Assembly (NCBI RefSeq): GCF_027942865.1
Contig: NC_134509.1
Location: 11,744,017-11,808,016, forward strand
Direction: 5' to 3'
DNA length: 64,000 nucleotides
Origin: Odontesthes bonariensis
Taxonomy: Eukaryota > Chordata > Actinopteri > Atheriniformes > Atherinopsidae
Each line of letters begins with the position of its first letter. Position 1 is the stretch's first letter. Shown here piece after piece: positions 46,293-57,376 of this stretch. The position numbers and the translations under genes are program-made. The notes under the pieces are model-generated. The model saw only the letters and a program-made list of their open reading frames with translations, did not search any database and was not told the origin of the DNA.

Positions 46293-49200
46293 TTAAACAT
46301 TGAGGCAGCGTGGATGCAGGTGGGTGGAGAGTCTTAGCCAAGGATGGAGCTGTAGCTGCTCTAGTGTAGCCCGTTTCTCAGGGTCTACGTTCAGACACAG
46401 CTGCAAGAAATCCAGGCAGTCTGGAAAGCAGGAAACAGAAGGAGAGCGGGGGTTTAGGTGGCATCACATTTGTTTATGTGTAAATTTGCAAGTATGTATT
46501 CGCTTTATTTGCTACATGAGTAGAACATATAATATTTTCTACATTTGTTCAAATTTACAACAGAGTGACAAGATGATCTATGTTTTTATGAACACAAGCT
46601 CTGTGTGGCTGTGTGCTACCCAGTGATAGACTCCAGTTGACTTCATTCCACCCGTAGTAGTACGTTGGAGTAGAAAATGGCTCCTGATGATCCAGCAGTT
46701 CGTACAGCAGTGCTCCCAGCTGCCACACTGTGGTGGGAGCAGCCCGGTACTCTCCCTTCAGGAAGTACTCTGGAGGTGCATAGAGGCGAGTTCCTTGAAT
46801 ACATACAGACAGATGGAGACAGTCAATAAGAAATTACAGAGGAAGAAGCCTTGTTTTAACAGAATATGTTTCTTTTCAAAGGTTGAGGAAAAGAAATGGA
46901 TATCCTACCACTGTATCTACGGTACGGTTCCTCACTCACTAAACAGCCACAGCCAAAATAAATGACTCGGACACGTGGGACATCAGATTCTGTTGTGATG
47001 AGGATGTTGTCTACCTTGATGTCTCTGTGAAAGACTCCATTTGAGTGCATTTCAAAGGCAGCATCCACTATCTGCCTGAAGATGACCTGTGAAAGAAGAA
47101 GAGTGATACAGTTAGGACTGAGATGGCGTTGGTGGAAGTTGGTGAGTACTGGGGCTTTCAGTTGTGCAGGTCTGATGATGGGTCAACACTTACATCCTAA
47201 ATACGTAATCTATGTGACTCTTGTTTCCTGTACACGTGGAGTGTGAATTTCAACTCGACGTTCACGATTAGAAAATACAAGAAATTCAACTCTGTATGAG
47301 CCTCATTAACCTTAAACCTCAGTACCATGGCATCAGCTTCCTCCAGATAGCCTCCTTTTCTCCTGCGGTACGTGTGCAGATCAACGCAGGGGACTGGTCT
47401 TTCCATGACCAGGATAACTTCATCCTCTAGATCAAAGTGGTCCAAAAGAGTTATAGCAGCACACCTTCCAGATGACTCAACTCCACCTGCTGCTTTCACC
47501 ATGAGGGCGACTTCTGCACTGAGCTTATCCACATCATGAGACTAAGAGCAAAAAACACAAACAAAATATTTAAAACGTCCTCTAGATTAAAAAGATCAGA
47601 AGGAGATCCGCCAATATTTGCTTTGCACAATCTTACAATAAAATGACTAACATTATGTCTGAGCTTATTTCAACATTTTCTGTTTGGACACTGATGTAAT
47701 CACTTACCTTTTGTGTGCAGCAAACCCTTTCTTTTGGGAGGTGTTTGATGGCCACCTGAAGACAGAAACACACGTTACTTCGGTTTTCTAAGAATAGAGT
47801 GTCTGTATAATAGCCTGTGTGTGTGTCTGGTGTGTGTGAAAGAGCAAAAATAAAATAATCATGTAAGACTTACTGGCACAGCCTCTGTTCTACTGTAGCC
47901 TGCATACACAGACCCACAACCACCTTTCCCGATGATGAAGATCTCTATATACCTGGCTTCAAATTCAGCTGCAGAGACAAACATGCATGTTTTAATATTA
48001 CTATCATTTACCTCTTGATCACATCACAGTATCCAACACTTCAGCCTTGTGGTGCTTTTGTGCCTTTTTGCTGAGATGGGAAGACAAATGTCACCCTCAT
48101 GTCTTTACAGAAAAAGTAAAACCCCTGTCAGCAGCTGGTTAGCTTAGCTTAGTCTCCTCAGTGTCAGAGGTGCTGCTAGGTGGTGTTCCAGAGGTTGTGC
48201 TGAACTCAGCTAATCAGCTGCTGCTTGAGAAGAACAACCATCCCTTTGCAGTTTAATTGAACTTTCTTTCACTCTGTCAGCTCACCTCGACTAGTCTTCG
48301 CTGGGAAGGGCATGTCATACAGTTTCTTCACATGTGAGGGTGAATGAATGCTGCTCTTGATCTTCCTCTCATTGCCACTATCCATCACGATGATGTTGGG
48401 GTCACGTGAAACTTTGCTACCCCATATCTTTTTATTTGGGTTTTCTTTAGCCAGGTCAGCCTTCCTCTTGCTTCCTCTCACCCTGGAACCATCTGATTTA
48501 GAAGTGATGAGGAAACTGCTGTTGGTCTCACAGTCACCCCTCATTTTTTTCTTTGGGGGCTCTTTATCACAGCTGGGCTTCCTTTTGTTCCTCAGCGCTT
48601 TGGCATCATCCATCGTGTTGTAGGCTGGATTTCTGGTATCAGAGATGCCTGAAAGGAAGCGAAGCACACAGTGGACACGTATATATTGACAGTATATAGC
48701 AAAGTAACAAAGACAAATACTGTCTTTTGTACTTCTTTCCTTTTATCTGGTAACTTTAAGCTAATTGTGATAAAAGGAAATCATTCAATGAATAATAGAA
48801 CATAGTTTTGAAATAACAAATTATGTTACAGGTTATAATAGTAGTTTCCAACTATTATGTGCTATTGATGTTTTAAAAAAGTGATCAGGGTGACATTTCA
48901 AATGTTTAGTGGTTTTCCCTCTTAATTTCTCAACAGGTTTGAAGTACCAGACGAAAGCTCTCAGACTTATATGATGTCCCTGCTGTTAAAACTGTATGCG
49001 ACATTTAATCGTGCATACCTGTATCTGAAGCCCTTTTATAAGAGTACTTTGACTTGAAATGAATTATTTTTACGTTGCTGTGTTTGTGCATTTATGTAAT
49101 TAAGGATGTGAATACTATGTCCACCACGCTCTGTAACTATGTAATGGTCATCCCGTCAACATGTTAGCTTCTCCCTCTGACACCGCAACTCTTCCTAAAC

Positions 49201-49562
49201 TAGTTCCAACATAATTTAAAAGTGAAGATTTATGACTATATAAGTGAATCTCTCTGTAATCCTTTGTCTGTGATACCATTTTATTTTTGTAGGTCTTTGC
49301 AGTTATTTATTTAAAACTATGGAAAAACCAAGAACAGCTCAAAAATCATAGACTTCTGCAATGGATAGAGGGGTTGCAAGTACACATAGCTTATTTCAAG
49401 GTGTCACAAACCCAAACGGTTCAAGTCCTATGTCCTAAATGACACTGATATTGTAAGATGACTTCATGAAAACCTTTTTGACTGGATGTCTCACTCACCT
49501 TGATATTTTCCAGAAGCCAAGGATTGAAGGTTCTTGCACTGTTGTGTATAATTACTGTCCAT
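46293..49562 (-). CDS. PIM-related Ser/Thr kinase-like gene (about 421 aa), probable pseudokinase
   Basis: Eight coding exons join without a stop: 49499-49562, 48286-48648, 47874-47968, 47708-47755, 47326-47541, 46909-47086, 46620-46793 and 46293-46420 (1,266 bp). The N-terminal 140 residues are Lys/Ser-rich and nuclear-localisation-like (KEPPKKKMRG, GSKRKADL). The kinase domain follows: Gly loop IGKGGCGSVYAG, VAIKHLP (ATP-site Lys), HRDIKVDN (catalytic loop), then RVIYFGCG where DFG is expected, GTRLYAPPEYF, TVWQLGALLYELLD and LNVDPEKRATLEQLQLHPWL. The layout and the ALLYELL, RATLEQ and HPW segments match PIM kinases, a family greatly expanded in fish. The metal-binding Asp of DFG is Tyr, and the Asp of the DVWS motif is Thr, so catalysis is doubtful. 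The start ATG at 49562 gives the longest frame; an internal ATG at 48613 is an alternative. Confidence 0.82.
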
Positions 49563-49569
49563 GGTGTTA

Positions 49570-51500
49570 AAAGGATGTTCAAATGAAATTGTTTGAGAAA
49601 ATCTTGCAATAAGCTGTCAATAAGCAGTGGACATGTGTAGTTCTCTTTGTTTTGTGTGTTTATTCTGCAGTGAACTAGTGTTCTGTGAGTCTGTTAGAAT
49701 GTTGGCCTGAAGGTCTGTCCTGATACATCACAATCCGAAGAGTGACATGGAATGGAATAAAGAACATTAAATTATTCCAACAAACCTACACTGAATGATA
49801 TACTTCACATACATATTACTACAGCTATATCAAGAATAAGTGTATATTTGCTAAAATGCTAAAATGAAACACTTAAAATTTACATTTTCCAGGATGGAAA
49901 AAGTGCTAGTTTTACTTTTTTATTGTATTCAAATCCTATTTTTTATAACATCTATTAGCAGAAATGCAGAAATTTTAGTCCAAAGTCGCTGTGGGTCCGC
50001 TTTCTCACCTTCTACCATGTTGCCAATGATACTACAGTAGCCCAGAAGGGTCAAAGTAAACACTGGCTACTGCAGGTCTTTTGTTGTTTGCTTATTTTGG
50101 ACAAAGTATAGGTTTGGGCAAGGTGGGAGGTATTAATTCTAGTGGAAATGAGCAGTTTAAGCTGCTTGATCTCACTCCACACACTACATGATGTGTTTAG
50201 ACTGTCCAAGAAACAATGTCTGGACAACACACTGTGACCAAAAAATCAGAAATCCCTTTACATGATGGTGCTGTTCTTCACAGCAGCTTCACTTTCAGCC
50301 CATCTTTCTAAAACACTGTGTTCTTACTTGTGACTCTTTAAGTCCAAGCTTCCTAAACGCTCAGTCTTCTATGAGACGTCAGGTGATTGGATAAATATGG
50401 TACAATGGGAAGAAACTGCTCGGTCTTTAGAGGCTTTCCAAACTACAATTATTAAGTGTACTCTGCATTTGTATTTGTTAAGTAAAAAAAAACAGAAATT
50501 GTCTTTGTATTTAAAAAAATTGCCATAAAAAATACAATTTGTCACTTGTACTAGACTTAAGATTTGGGATATGCACGTGTACAAGTTTCCTTTAATAACC
50601 TATCAAAGTCATTTCAAACACTTTAGTTTTGGTTAATTTTTTTTCATAAACACAACAATTTATATGTTTGATCATGTTAAAAACTGGATTTGTTTTTTCA
50701 GTTTGACATGTGAGCCGAGCCAGTGAACTAACATCATAACCAAGCATGAACAGGGACAAAGATATGGCCATGGAATTATTTTTGTCTAGATAGCTCAGTC
50801 TTTAGAAAAAGTCTGGCTGGTGGGTCTGGATCTTTGGAGATGATTTTATTGAATTATTTTATACCACGAAAGGAGCAATTAAATTAAAAATGTTCTTTGT
50901 CTAAAATTAAATTCACCTGTTTAGCTCCCGTTAAGTAATCATCTCACCAGAGCCCTTAAGTAAAGTTTGCCAGCATGACAAAATTGTGCATCTCCAGTAG
51001 CAATGTATTGAACGGAGAACCTCTAAATAGATGCCACTCAAAGAAATACCTGGTCTTATGAAGTGCATTGGTGCATTACAAATCAAGGGAATTAGTGGTT
51101 TAGATAAGTTTCAGTCAACACCAAGTGAGCTTGCATTCCCTTCTGTATTGTATTGGTTTAGGAAAATTGATGCTACTGTGGATCAAGCTACCCAAAACAA
51201 TAAGAAATCATGTACAGTACATCTATATAATGAACTGAAAGCATCTTCATTTAACAGTTGAAGCATTGTCAGAGCTTCTCCTCATCCTCTTTTATGATGT
51301 CTAAGAAAATGTAATGATGTTTTACATCATTTATCATCATTTAATAGTTGCTTACAACATAATTTTTGCATAATCTGCTTCATTTTAAATGTATACTGTG
51401 GTTTTTTGGAGATTCTGAAATAAAGCATTTACACTCTTTCAATATTCAAAAAAACCACCAATCATTGTTGAATGTCAGTTTTTAGTAAAAATGAAACACA
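49570..51500. other. Intergenic: duplicated block upstream of the kinase gene and downstream of copy F
   Basis: About 49,970-51,030 is repeated in direct orientation at about 53,165-53,760 (shared CTGTGGGTCC, TACTACAGT-GCCCAGAAGGG and ACTCAGT segments in the same order). At 51,020-51,190 there is an orphan copy of the array's upstream block, with no promoter or exons attached. No gene recognised. Confidence 0.5.
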
Positions 51501-51770
51501 GTTCAAATATTTACAATTAATAAAGTTTATTTCTCATTTGCTGCAGACATTAACGAGAGTAGATCCACATGTTTGGATGACAAAATGTGTTGAGAGTGGA
51601 AGCGCTCTGATTGAAACAGCAGTGCTGAAATCTGAAATGAGAAAAAACTTTATAGTTATGGATAATTAATAAAACATGATAATCTGATCAGAAACAACGT
51701 GAATGTGAAAAATATATCCAAAAGCTGTTTTCTCTCACCAACTGACTCATGTTGACAATTCAGATTGTCT

Positions 51771-52235
51771 TTATCTAGGAGCAGTGGTGGCAACTGTAGT
51801 TGCAGCTGTAGTAGTTGCAGCAGTAGTTGTGGTGGTTCGTTGAAGGAGGGCAAGAAGGAGCTGGAGCAGCTGTTGTGTATTTAGTGATGCGGCCTACAAG
51901 AAAATCAGTAATAATGAATCAGTCAAATCAGTCAAACTTATGGCAGAGGACTGTACTGGAAATTTCACAGTAACATTCATGTGTGGTTTTACTGCACAGG
52001 ACAGAGGAAACACTCACCTCATTAGAACCAGAGTCAGAGCTCGAGCGAGCAAAACGCTGGTGCTCCATCTGTAGAAGGTTTGATAGTATTAGTATTTCTG
52101 TACTTTATGACTACGATAACAATGGTATCTACACATGATCGTTGATAATAATTTTGAGTATGATCAAATCAAACTTACAGGTTGAGCCAAAATGAGGCTC
52201 AGGAGGCATCCGAGAATAATTGCAACCTTCAGCAT
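51771..52235 (-). CDS. Array copy F: small SCPP-like secreted protein (76 aa)
   Basis: Coding exons 52179-52235 (MLKVAIILGCLLSLILAQP), 52018-52068 (MEHQRFARSSSDSGSNE) and 51771-51893 (AASLNTQQLLQLLLALLQ, then a Thr/Ala tail ending TTAPR). All phase 0. It lacks two codons at the start of the last exon relative to B and E (A-A-S-L versus A-T-S-T-S-L). The 3' half is nearly identical to copy B over the coding tail and the following 3' UTR intron. It sits outside the giant palindrome, with the kinase gene between E and F. PolyA signal near 51,525. Confidence 0.76.
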
Positions 52236-52444
52236 GGTTTCAGTGATCACACCTGATGGAACAAAGAAAGGAAAGATTTTCTCAGGTGAACAAATAAGTC
52301 CAAGTAATTATAAAAATGTACTTCACCATCCTCAAAAATGGAAATATATTGAAAATAAAGATTCATATTATCATGATAAAGTCCTCACAGTTTCAGCAGA
52401 TGAACAAGGAGGTTGTTGTAGTGTTGCTCTAAGTGTTTAACTGG

Positions 52445-52452
52445 TCTTATAT
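52445..52452 (-). promoter_or_regulatory. TATA box of copy F
   Basis: Minus-strand TATATAAG with the same exon 1 leader and upstream flank as copy E. Confidence 0.76.
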
Positions 52453-52479
52453 ACAGTTAGAGGAGCAGAGCTGTTGGGC

Positions 52480-55400
52480 AACTTTGATCATTAAGAAATC
52501 TTCCACCTCCAGATTTCAAGGTGTGAACAATGGTGACAAACAGAAATTACATCTGGATAGGATTATATGGCTATATTGAACTCATGTAATAGCTGCTACG
52601 GAAATATTTTGTCGTGTTTTACCACTGTTATGTTGATTCATTCTCCACCCTTTTTTTTACTTTTTGGTAAACAGATGCCACACATGAAAATCATTAGTCT
52701 TGTCATTACACGTCAAGTAATTTAGTGGTTTATGCACTATGCAGCTTGCAAAAAAAAGCCTCACAAATACACGTTTACGTTTCATTTACATGAGTTTTAC
52801 AACCAGGCATCACTGAAGCAGTAGCTGAAATAAAACAGACGTTATATAATTTACAATCTCCACAATACAACTTAAAGAGGAACATTCTTTTTCATGAAGA
52901 AAGTGGTGTGTATACTGAGTGCTGAATGACTGGATTTCAATGTGCCTAAGATGCGTAAGTCTGAGTGCTATACCTTTTATTTAATCTTCTGCAAAGAAAG
53001 TTAGAAGCACCAGTTAGAAGTTGGTTAGAATGCCTAATACAGCGCTGTGGCATTGAACATGGCAAGTTCCGAGTAAACTCATGAGATTGAATTATTTTCA
53101 CCTTGTTTAAACAATACACTCAAGTCAATTAAAAGTTTAATTTGTGAGTCACAATTCAAAACAGTGTATGGGAGGTCACTGTGGGTCCCTATTCTCATCC
53201 TTTTCCATGTTTCCAATATTACTACAGTGGCCCAGAAGGGACATAATAAACATTGGCTCGACTGCAGGTCAATTTTTTTGGACACAGTATAGGTTTGGAT
53301 TAGGTGAAAAGTGTTAAGACTGACCAGAGATTGTTGAATATCTTATCCTGCAGGTCTACTTGAGGACGTATACCTTTTATTATTTTTATTATTTTTCTCA
53401 CTGTACATTACTGCAGTGCCTTTCACCCCATTTCTATGAAACACTATGTTTTTACTCATTTCTCTTTTTGGCCACGCGTCCTAAACACTCAGTATTCCCT
53501 GAGAGGTCTGGTGATTGGTTTAATTTGGTGCAATGACGGGAAACTGGTCAATCTTTCGAGGTCTGCCAAACTGGAATTGTGCAGAGTACTTTGTATTTGT
53601 GTTTGTTGAGCCAAATAAGTGTCCAAGTTTCCTTAAATAATCTTTCAAAGAGCAATTATTTTCAAAATTTGAATCACCTTTTTAGCTGCTGTCATGTAAT
53701 CACCTCACCACAGCCCTTGAGTAGAACAAAATAAATTACAGACCAAATAGATGCCACAGTATAACATATTTAACAGAGGTGTTTCAAAAGGCTTGTGGAG
53801 ATGCCCAAGACTCAGTCTCAATATCAAACATGTTTGACATTTTCAAAGAGTCATTGGAGAGGAGTTGTGCAGTTACATCCAAGAGCATAAAAGACAGGCT
53901 CAGTGGACACAACAACGTGCAACCTGAGAACGGAACATAACAAACAAACAACAAGATCCGAGAGAACACGGTGATGAAACTGTGGTCTGCATGGAAAACA
54001 CTGCAGAATTTATATTTTATTACCTGAGAAAAGAGAGAAACCATGAAAACAGTTCTCTTCAACAACCAGGTGAGTGAAACAGAATGAATCGCCAGGAGGG
54101 ATTTGTAACATGTGCAGTGTGATATTAATGATGAGATTTGTCAGCATGACAGCTTGATGGAGGGCAGTCACATGAGCTCACGGCTAAATCTGACTAAAAA
54201 ACATGCAGAGTGTGACCCCCTGCTGTGGATCAGCCATGGAGTGTGAACATGTTATTCCTTTAAAAGTCCTCAATGCAATAGAAGCATGTCCTGGAGTGTG
54301 AACGTGACAACAATCCTGTGGCAAAAACCATGTCACAACTTGACTAACCAGTAAATTGGAGCTTTTTGAATAAAACTGGATTGAAATAAACCCAAAAAAT
54401 TGTGCGCAACTACATTTTTTAAGGCTTTCACGTAGATAAACTGTTGTGAGCATCTAGTTTCTGTTTAGTAATTGTTTTTTCAACAATTATTAGAAATCTT
54501 CCACCTCTATGTTGCAAGGTGTGGCTAATGTTTGTTGACAGACATTACATAATCACGTGGACATGTAGATCTCATTCCATAGCTCCGATCTGAAACACTA
54601 CAGTCTGGTGGATTTGTTCAAAATGTAGATGTATGTATGAACTCTACTGCAGACAGTAGACTCTATTGCATGAAAAACTTGTACATTACCAGTATTAACA
54701 AGTTTTAATCTCCATCATTCTGTATTGGCAAACCAACAGATGCCGCAAATACCTGGCGCATTGGTGCATTACAAATCAAGTGAATTAGTGGTTTTGGTCA
54801 ATTTCAGTCAACACCCCATGAGCTTGCTTGAGTCTTATATTGGTTTAGGAGAAGCTACACAAAAATTAATCATTGAAGCAAACTAAAGTGTGTGTTAATT
54901 TGAAACTTAATCGCTGGGAGGCCCATCGACATTCCTGTGGTGTAGTGTTCACACCACAATGATACAGATGTGGGATTTCCACACCCCAGAAAGAGACAGA
55001 CACTACATCAATTTAAAAAATAAAAAAAAATAGTCCTTTTGAGATGATTTTGGGGATAACCAGACCTTTCTTCTATTTGCCACAACTTGCTTGTAAAGCC
55101 AACTAGTAAAGCCATCAGTGAATAATAAATAGATTCTTTCATGTGAAGGTAGAGTGGGAATTCTAATACAAACCAAATGTTTCTTTCCCTTCATGGACAT
55201 GTAGATCAAGGGATTCCTTGAAACCTATCTCCCCCGTTTCTAACAGACCTCCCACACGTCCCCTTCTTTACCTCTGGAAAGAGGACCATTTTCTTCAGGT
55301 TAATCTTCAGATGGATCATTGAAACCATGTTTATTATCTTTGTACAGGTCCTTTAAAAACATTTTAAGGCCAAGAGCTGCATTTTGATACACCTTACTCG

Positions 55401-55900
55401 AAGTGTAATAAGACAAAATCATTCATTAGGAAAATTTGTAACTTTTATATGGAGCCACATTGCCATCTAGCGGTCAATTGCAATAAGTTGTTATATGCCT
55501 TTATTTTATACCTTTATTTTATACCTTTATTTTATACCTTGGTTTACAGTTACTTTACATGGACATAACTGTCAATATTATTAAGTACTGTGTCTATTGT
55601 TTTTTTGTACTGTAACCGTTGTTGATAGTCTTATTCTACATCTTACTAAGGTATTGTAGGATTATCCATCTAGTCCAGATCTGACAAGTCTAAGTCTTAC
55701 GGTTTTTAAATTGTACCTGGTCTAAAATGCTCCAAAAAAGCAGAGAAATGGACCTTATGTGGACTTTAATAAAGTAGAATAACAGTTTCATAAATTACAA
55801 ACTTGTTATAAATAATCTCTTTCCTGTCCTTTAAACAGTTTACAGTATTAGTGGCATTTCCTGGTCCATATGCCACCAGTCTATTTATTGTTTTTTTTTT
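52480..55900. other. Intergenic with decayed duplicates of the array's upstream DNA
   Basis: Contains the upstream block of copy F (52,670-52,760), the second copy of the 49,970 block (53,165-53,760) and another orphan upstream block (54,730-54,870: AACAGATGCC, then ATTACAAATCAAGTGAATTAGTGG). Four tandem units of CTTTATTTTATAC occur at about 55,499-55,545. A TATA-like ATAAAAG and a short ATG frame at 53,885-54,070 lack a signal peptide and are not called. Confidence 0.5.
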
Positions 55901-55911
55901 CATTGCACCTT

Positions 55912-56500
55912 TCAAGTTTCAAGTTTCAAGTTTATTTATTTAACAAAGGGACAGCATATATTACTAGCATTTAAAACAAAATGAAAAATATACAAGATTG
56001 TAGCCATAAGGCTAATTTCCATCTTTAGTCCCTTGACAGGTTTGATGTTCCTTAAAAAAGAAATAAAAAACAAGTATTGCACACAATTATAAAATTTAAA
56101 AGTCAAAGATATCTCACTCATTTTAAAATAAATAATACAAAATACAAATACAAAGTTAAATACAGCAATAAGTTAAGAACAACTGCCAGTACCAACTATA
56201 TTGAATTATGTTGACAGTATTGTTTATCAGGAAGCCATGATTTTACCTGTTTAATAAATTAATTTAATTTTGGCAATTCTCTAATTGTGCTGGGAATTAT
56301 GTTCCAGGTGTGAGAGGCTCTGTGGGAGAATACAGCCTGACTAAAAGCGCTCTTCCTAAATGGGATAGAGCAATCACCCCTGGAACTGGCTCTGGTAACC
56401 CTGTTTGTGCTTTTTGTAATAAATTTCTGTAGAGGAGGAGGGGCCAGGCCATGGTGTAAGGATGTCTGGATCGCCCTTAAAGATCTGTGAAAAGACATTG
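55912..56500 (-). mobile_element. Non-LTR retrotransposon (LINE) 3' fragment
   Basis: Minus-strand frame 56259-56498 contains NRVTRASSRGDCSIPFRKSA and ASHTWNIIPSTIRELPKLN-stop, the extreme C-terminus typical of reverse transcriptases of fish LINEs. About 340 bp of 3' UTR follow, ending in CTTGAAA units at 55,912-55,935. More degenerate coding sequence may extend to about 56,840. 5'-truncated. Confidence 0.68.
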
Positions 56501-57376
56501 TTCTGCCTGTCCCCTAAACTGCTCAGTCTAAAGCTTTTTTCGTTGGAGGTAATGAGCAGCAATGAAGACACCACTAGGAATAATGCAAGTGTTCTTAGTT
56601 TAGGGTAAGTAGGGAGAGTGGTACCCAGCAGAAATGGGAAGTTACATCCTGTTAGACTTGGGTTTTGTTTAAGTCCATCCACAGTGTCTGCTCTGGTTTC
56701 CTCCTTCAGACCAACGATTTGCACCCCACTGTCATTACCTCTACATGGTTTATTCATAACTGTTGCAGAGATGACACAATTTAAGTTCAGACTCTCAGAG
56801 AGTTTATTTTTTTTAGCTTCACAGGGAGGGAAAGGCAAACCTCTTGAATGGCTGTTTGTCTTCCAGTAAAATATATTTTCCTTTCTTCATTTGCTATGGC
56901 AGGAATCTTGCTTGATTTGGTGTGATTTTAGTATGGCTTCATGTCAACGCTGCAGAGTCTTGCTTAAATATGTAGTTTCTATGAATGTATTTTCTAATTT
57001 AATTATTTCTTCTTTTTTTTTTACAGAGCAAAGTCAACTATGGAGTTTTGAAACCAAAAAATATACACATTTTATCAGTTCATCAATGATATGTGAAAAT
57101 TATTATTCCCATTCTTGTTCTAATGCGGGCTTTTGGTTGGTGTTAGTGTACCTATTCGAACACTGACTATATATCGGAAGGTAATACTTTGTAAATACCA
57201 GAGGCATCTCGTAAAGCCAGCGTGTTTGTGTTAAAAAATAGAACTGAAATGAGATTAAAGGCAGTTTAATTAAGCAAAATTCTTTATTCAACATGTGAAA
57301 GCAAAGATTTGGTCAGGACATGGCAAACACCCTCTTATGTTCACTTTAACAATTGCTTTTGTTTCCAAGGTGACAT

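Noticed and set aside
53885-54075. TATA-like ATAAAAG followed by an ATG exon (MKTVLFNNQ) and a GTGAGT donor
   Set aside because: Looks like an SCPP 5' end in layout, but the peptide is not a signal sequence and no downstream exons were found.
56374-56838. 154-codon minus-strand frame
   Set aside because: Overlaps the LINE 3' fragment in a different frame, with no recognisable domain; probably degenerate LINE sequence.
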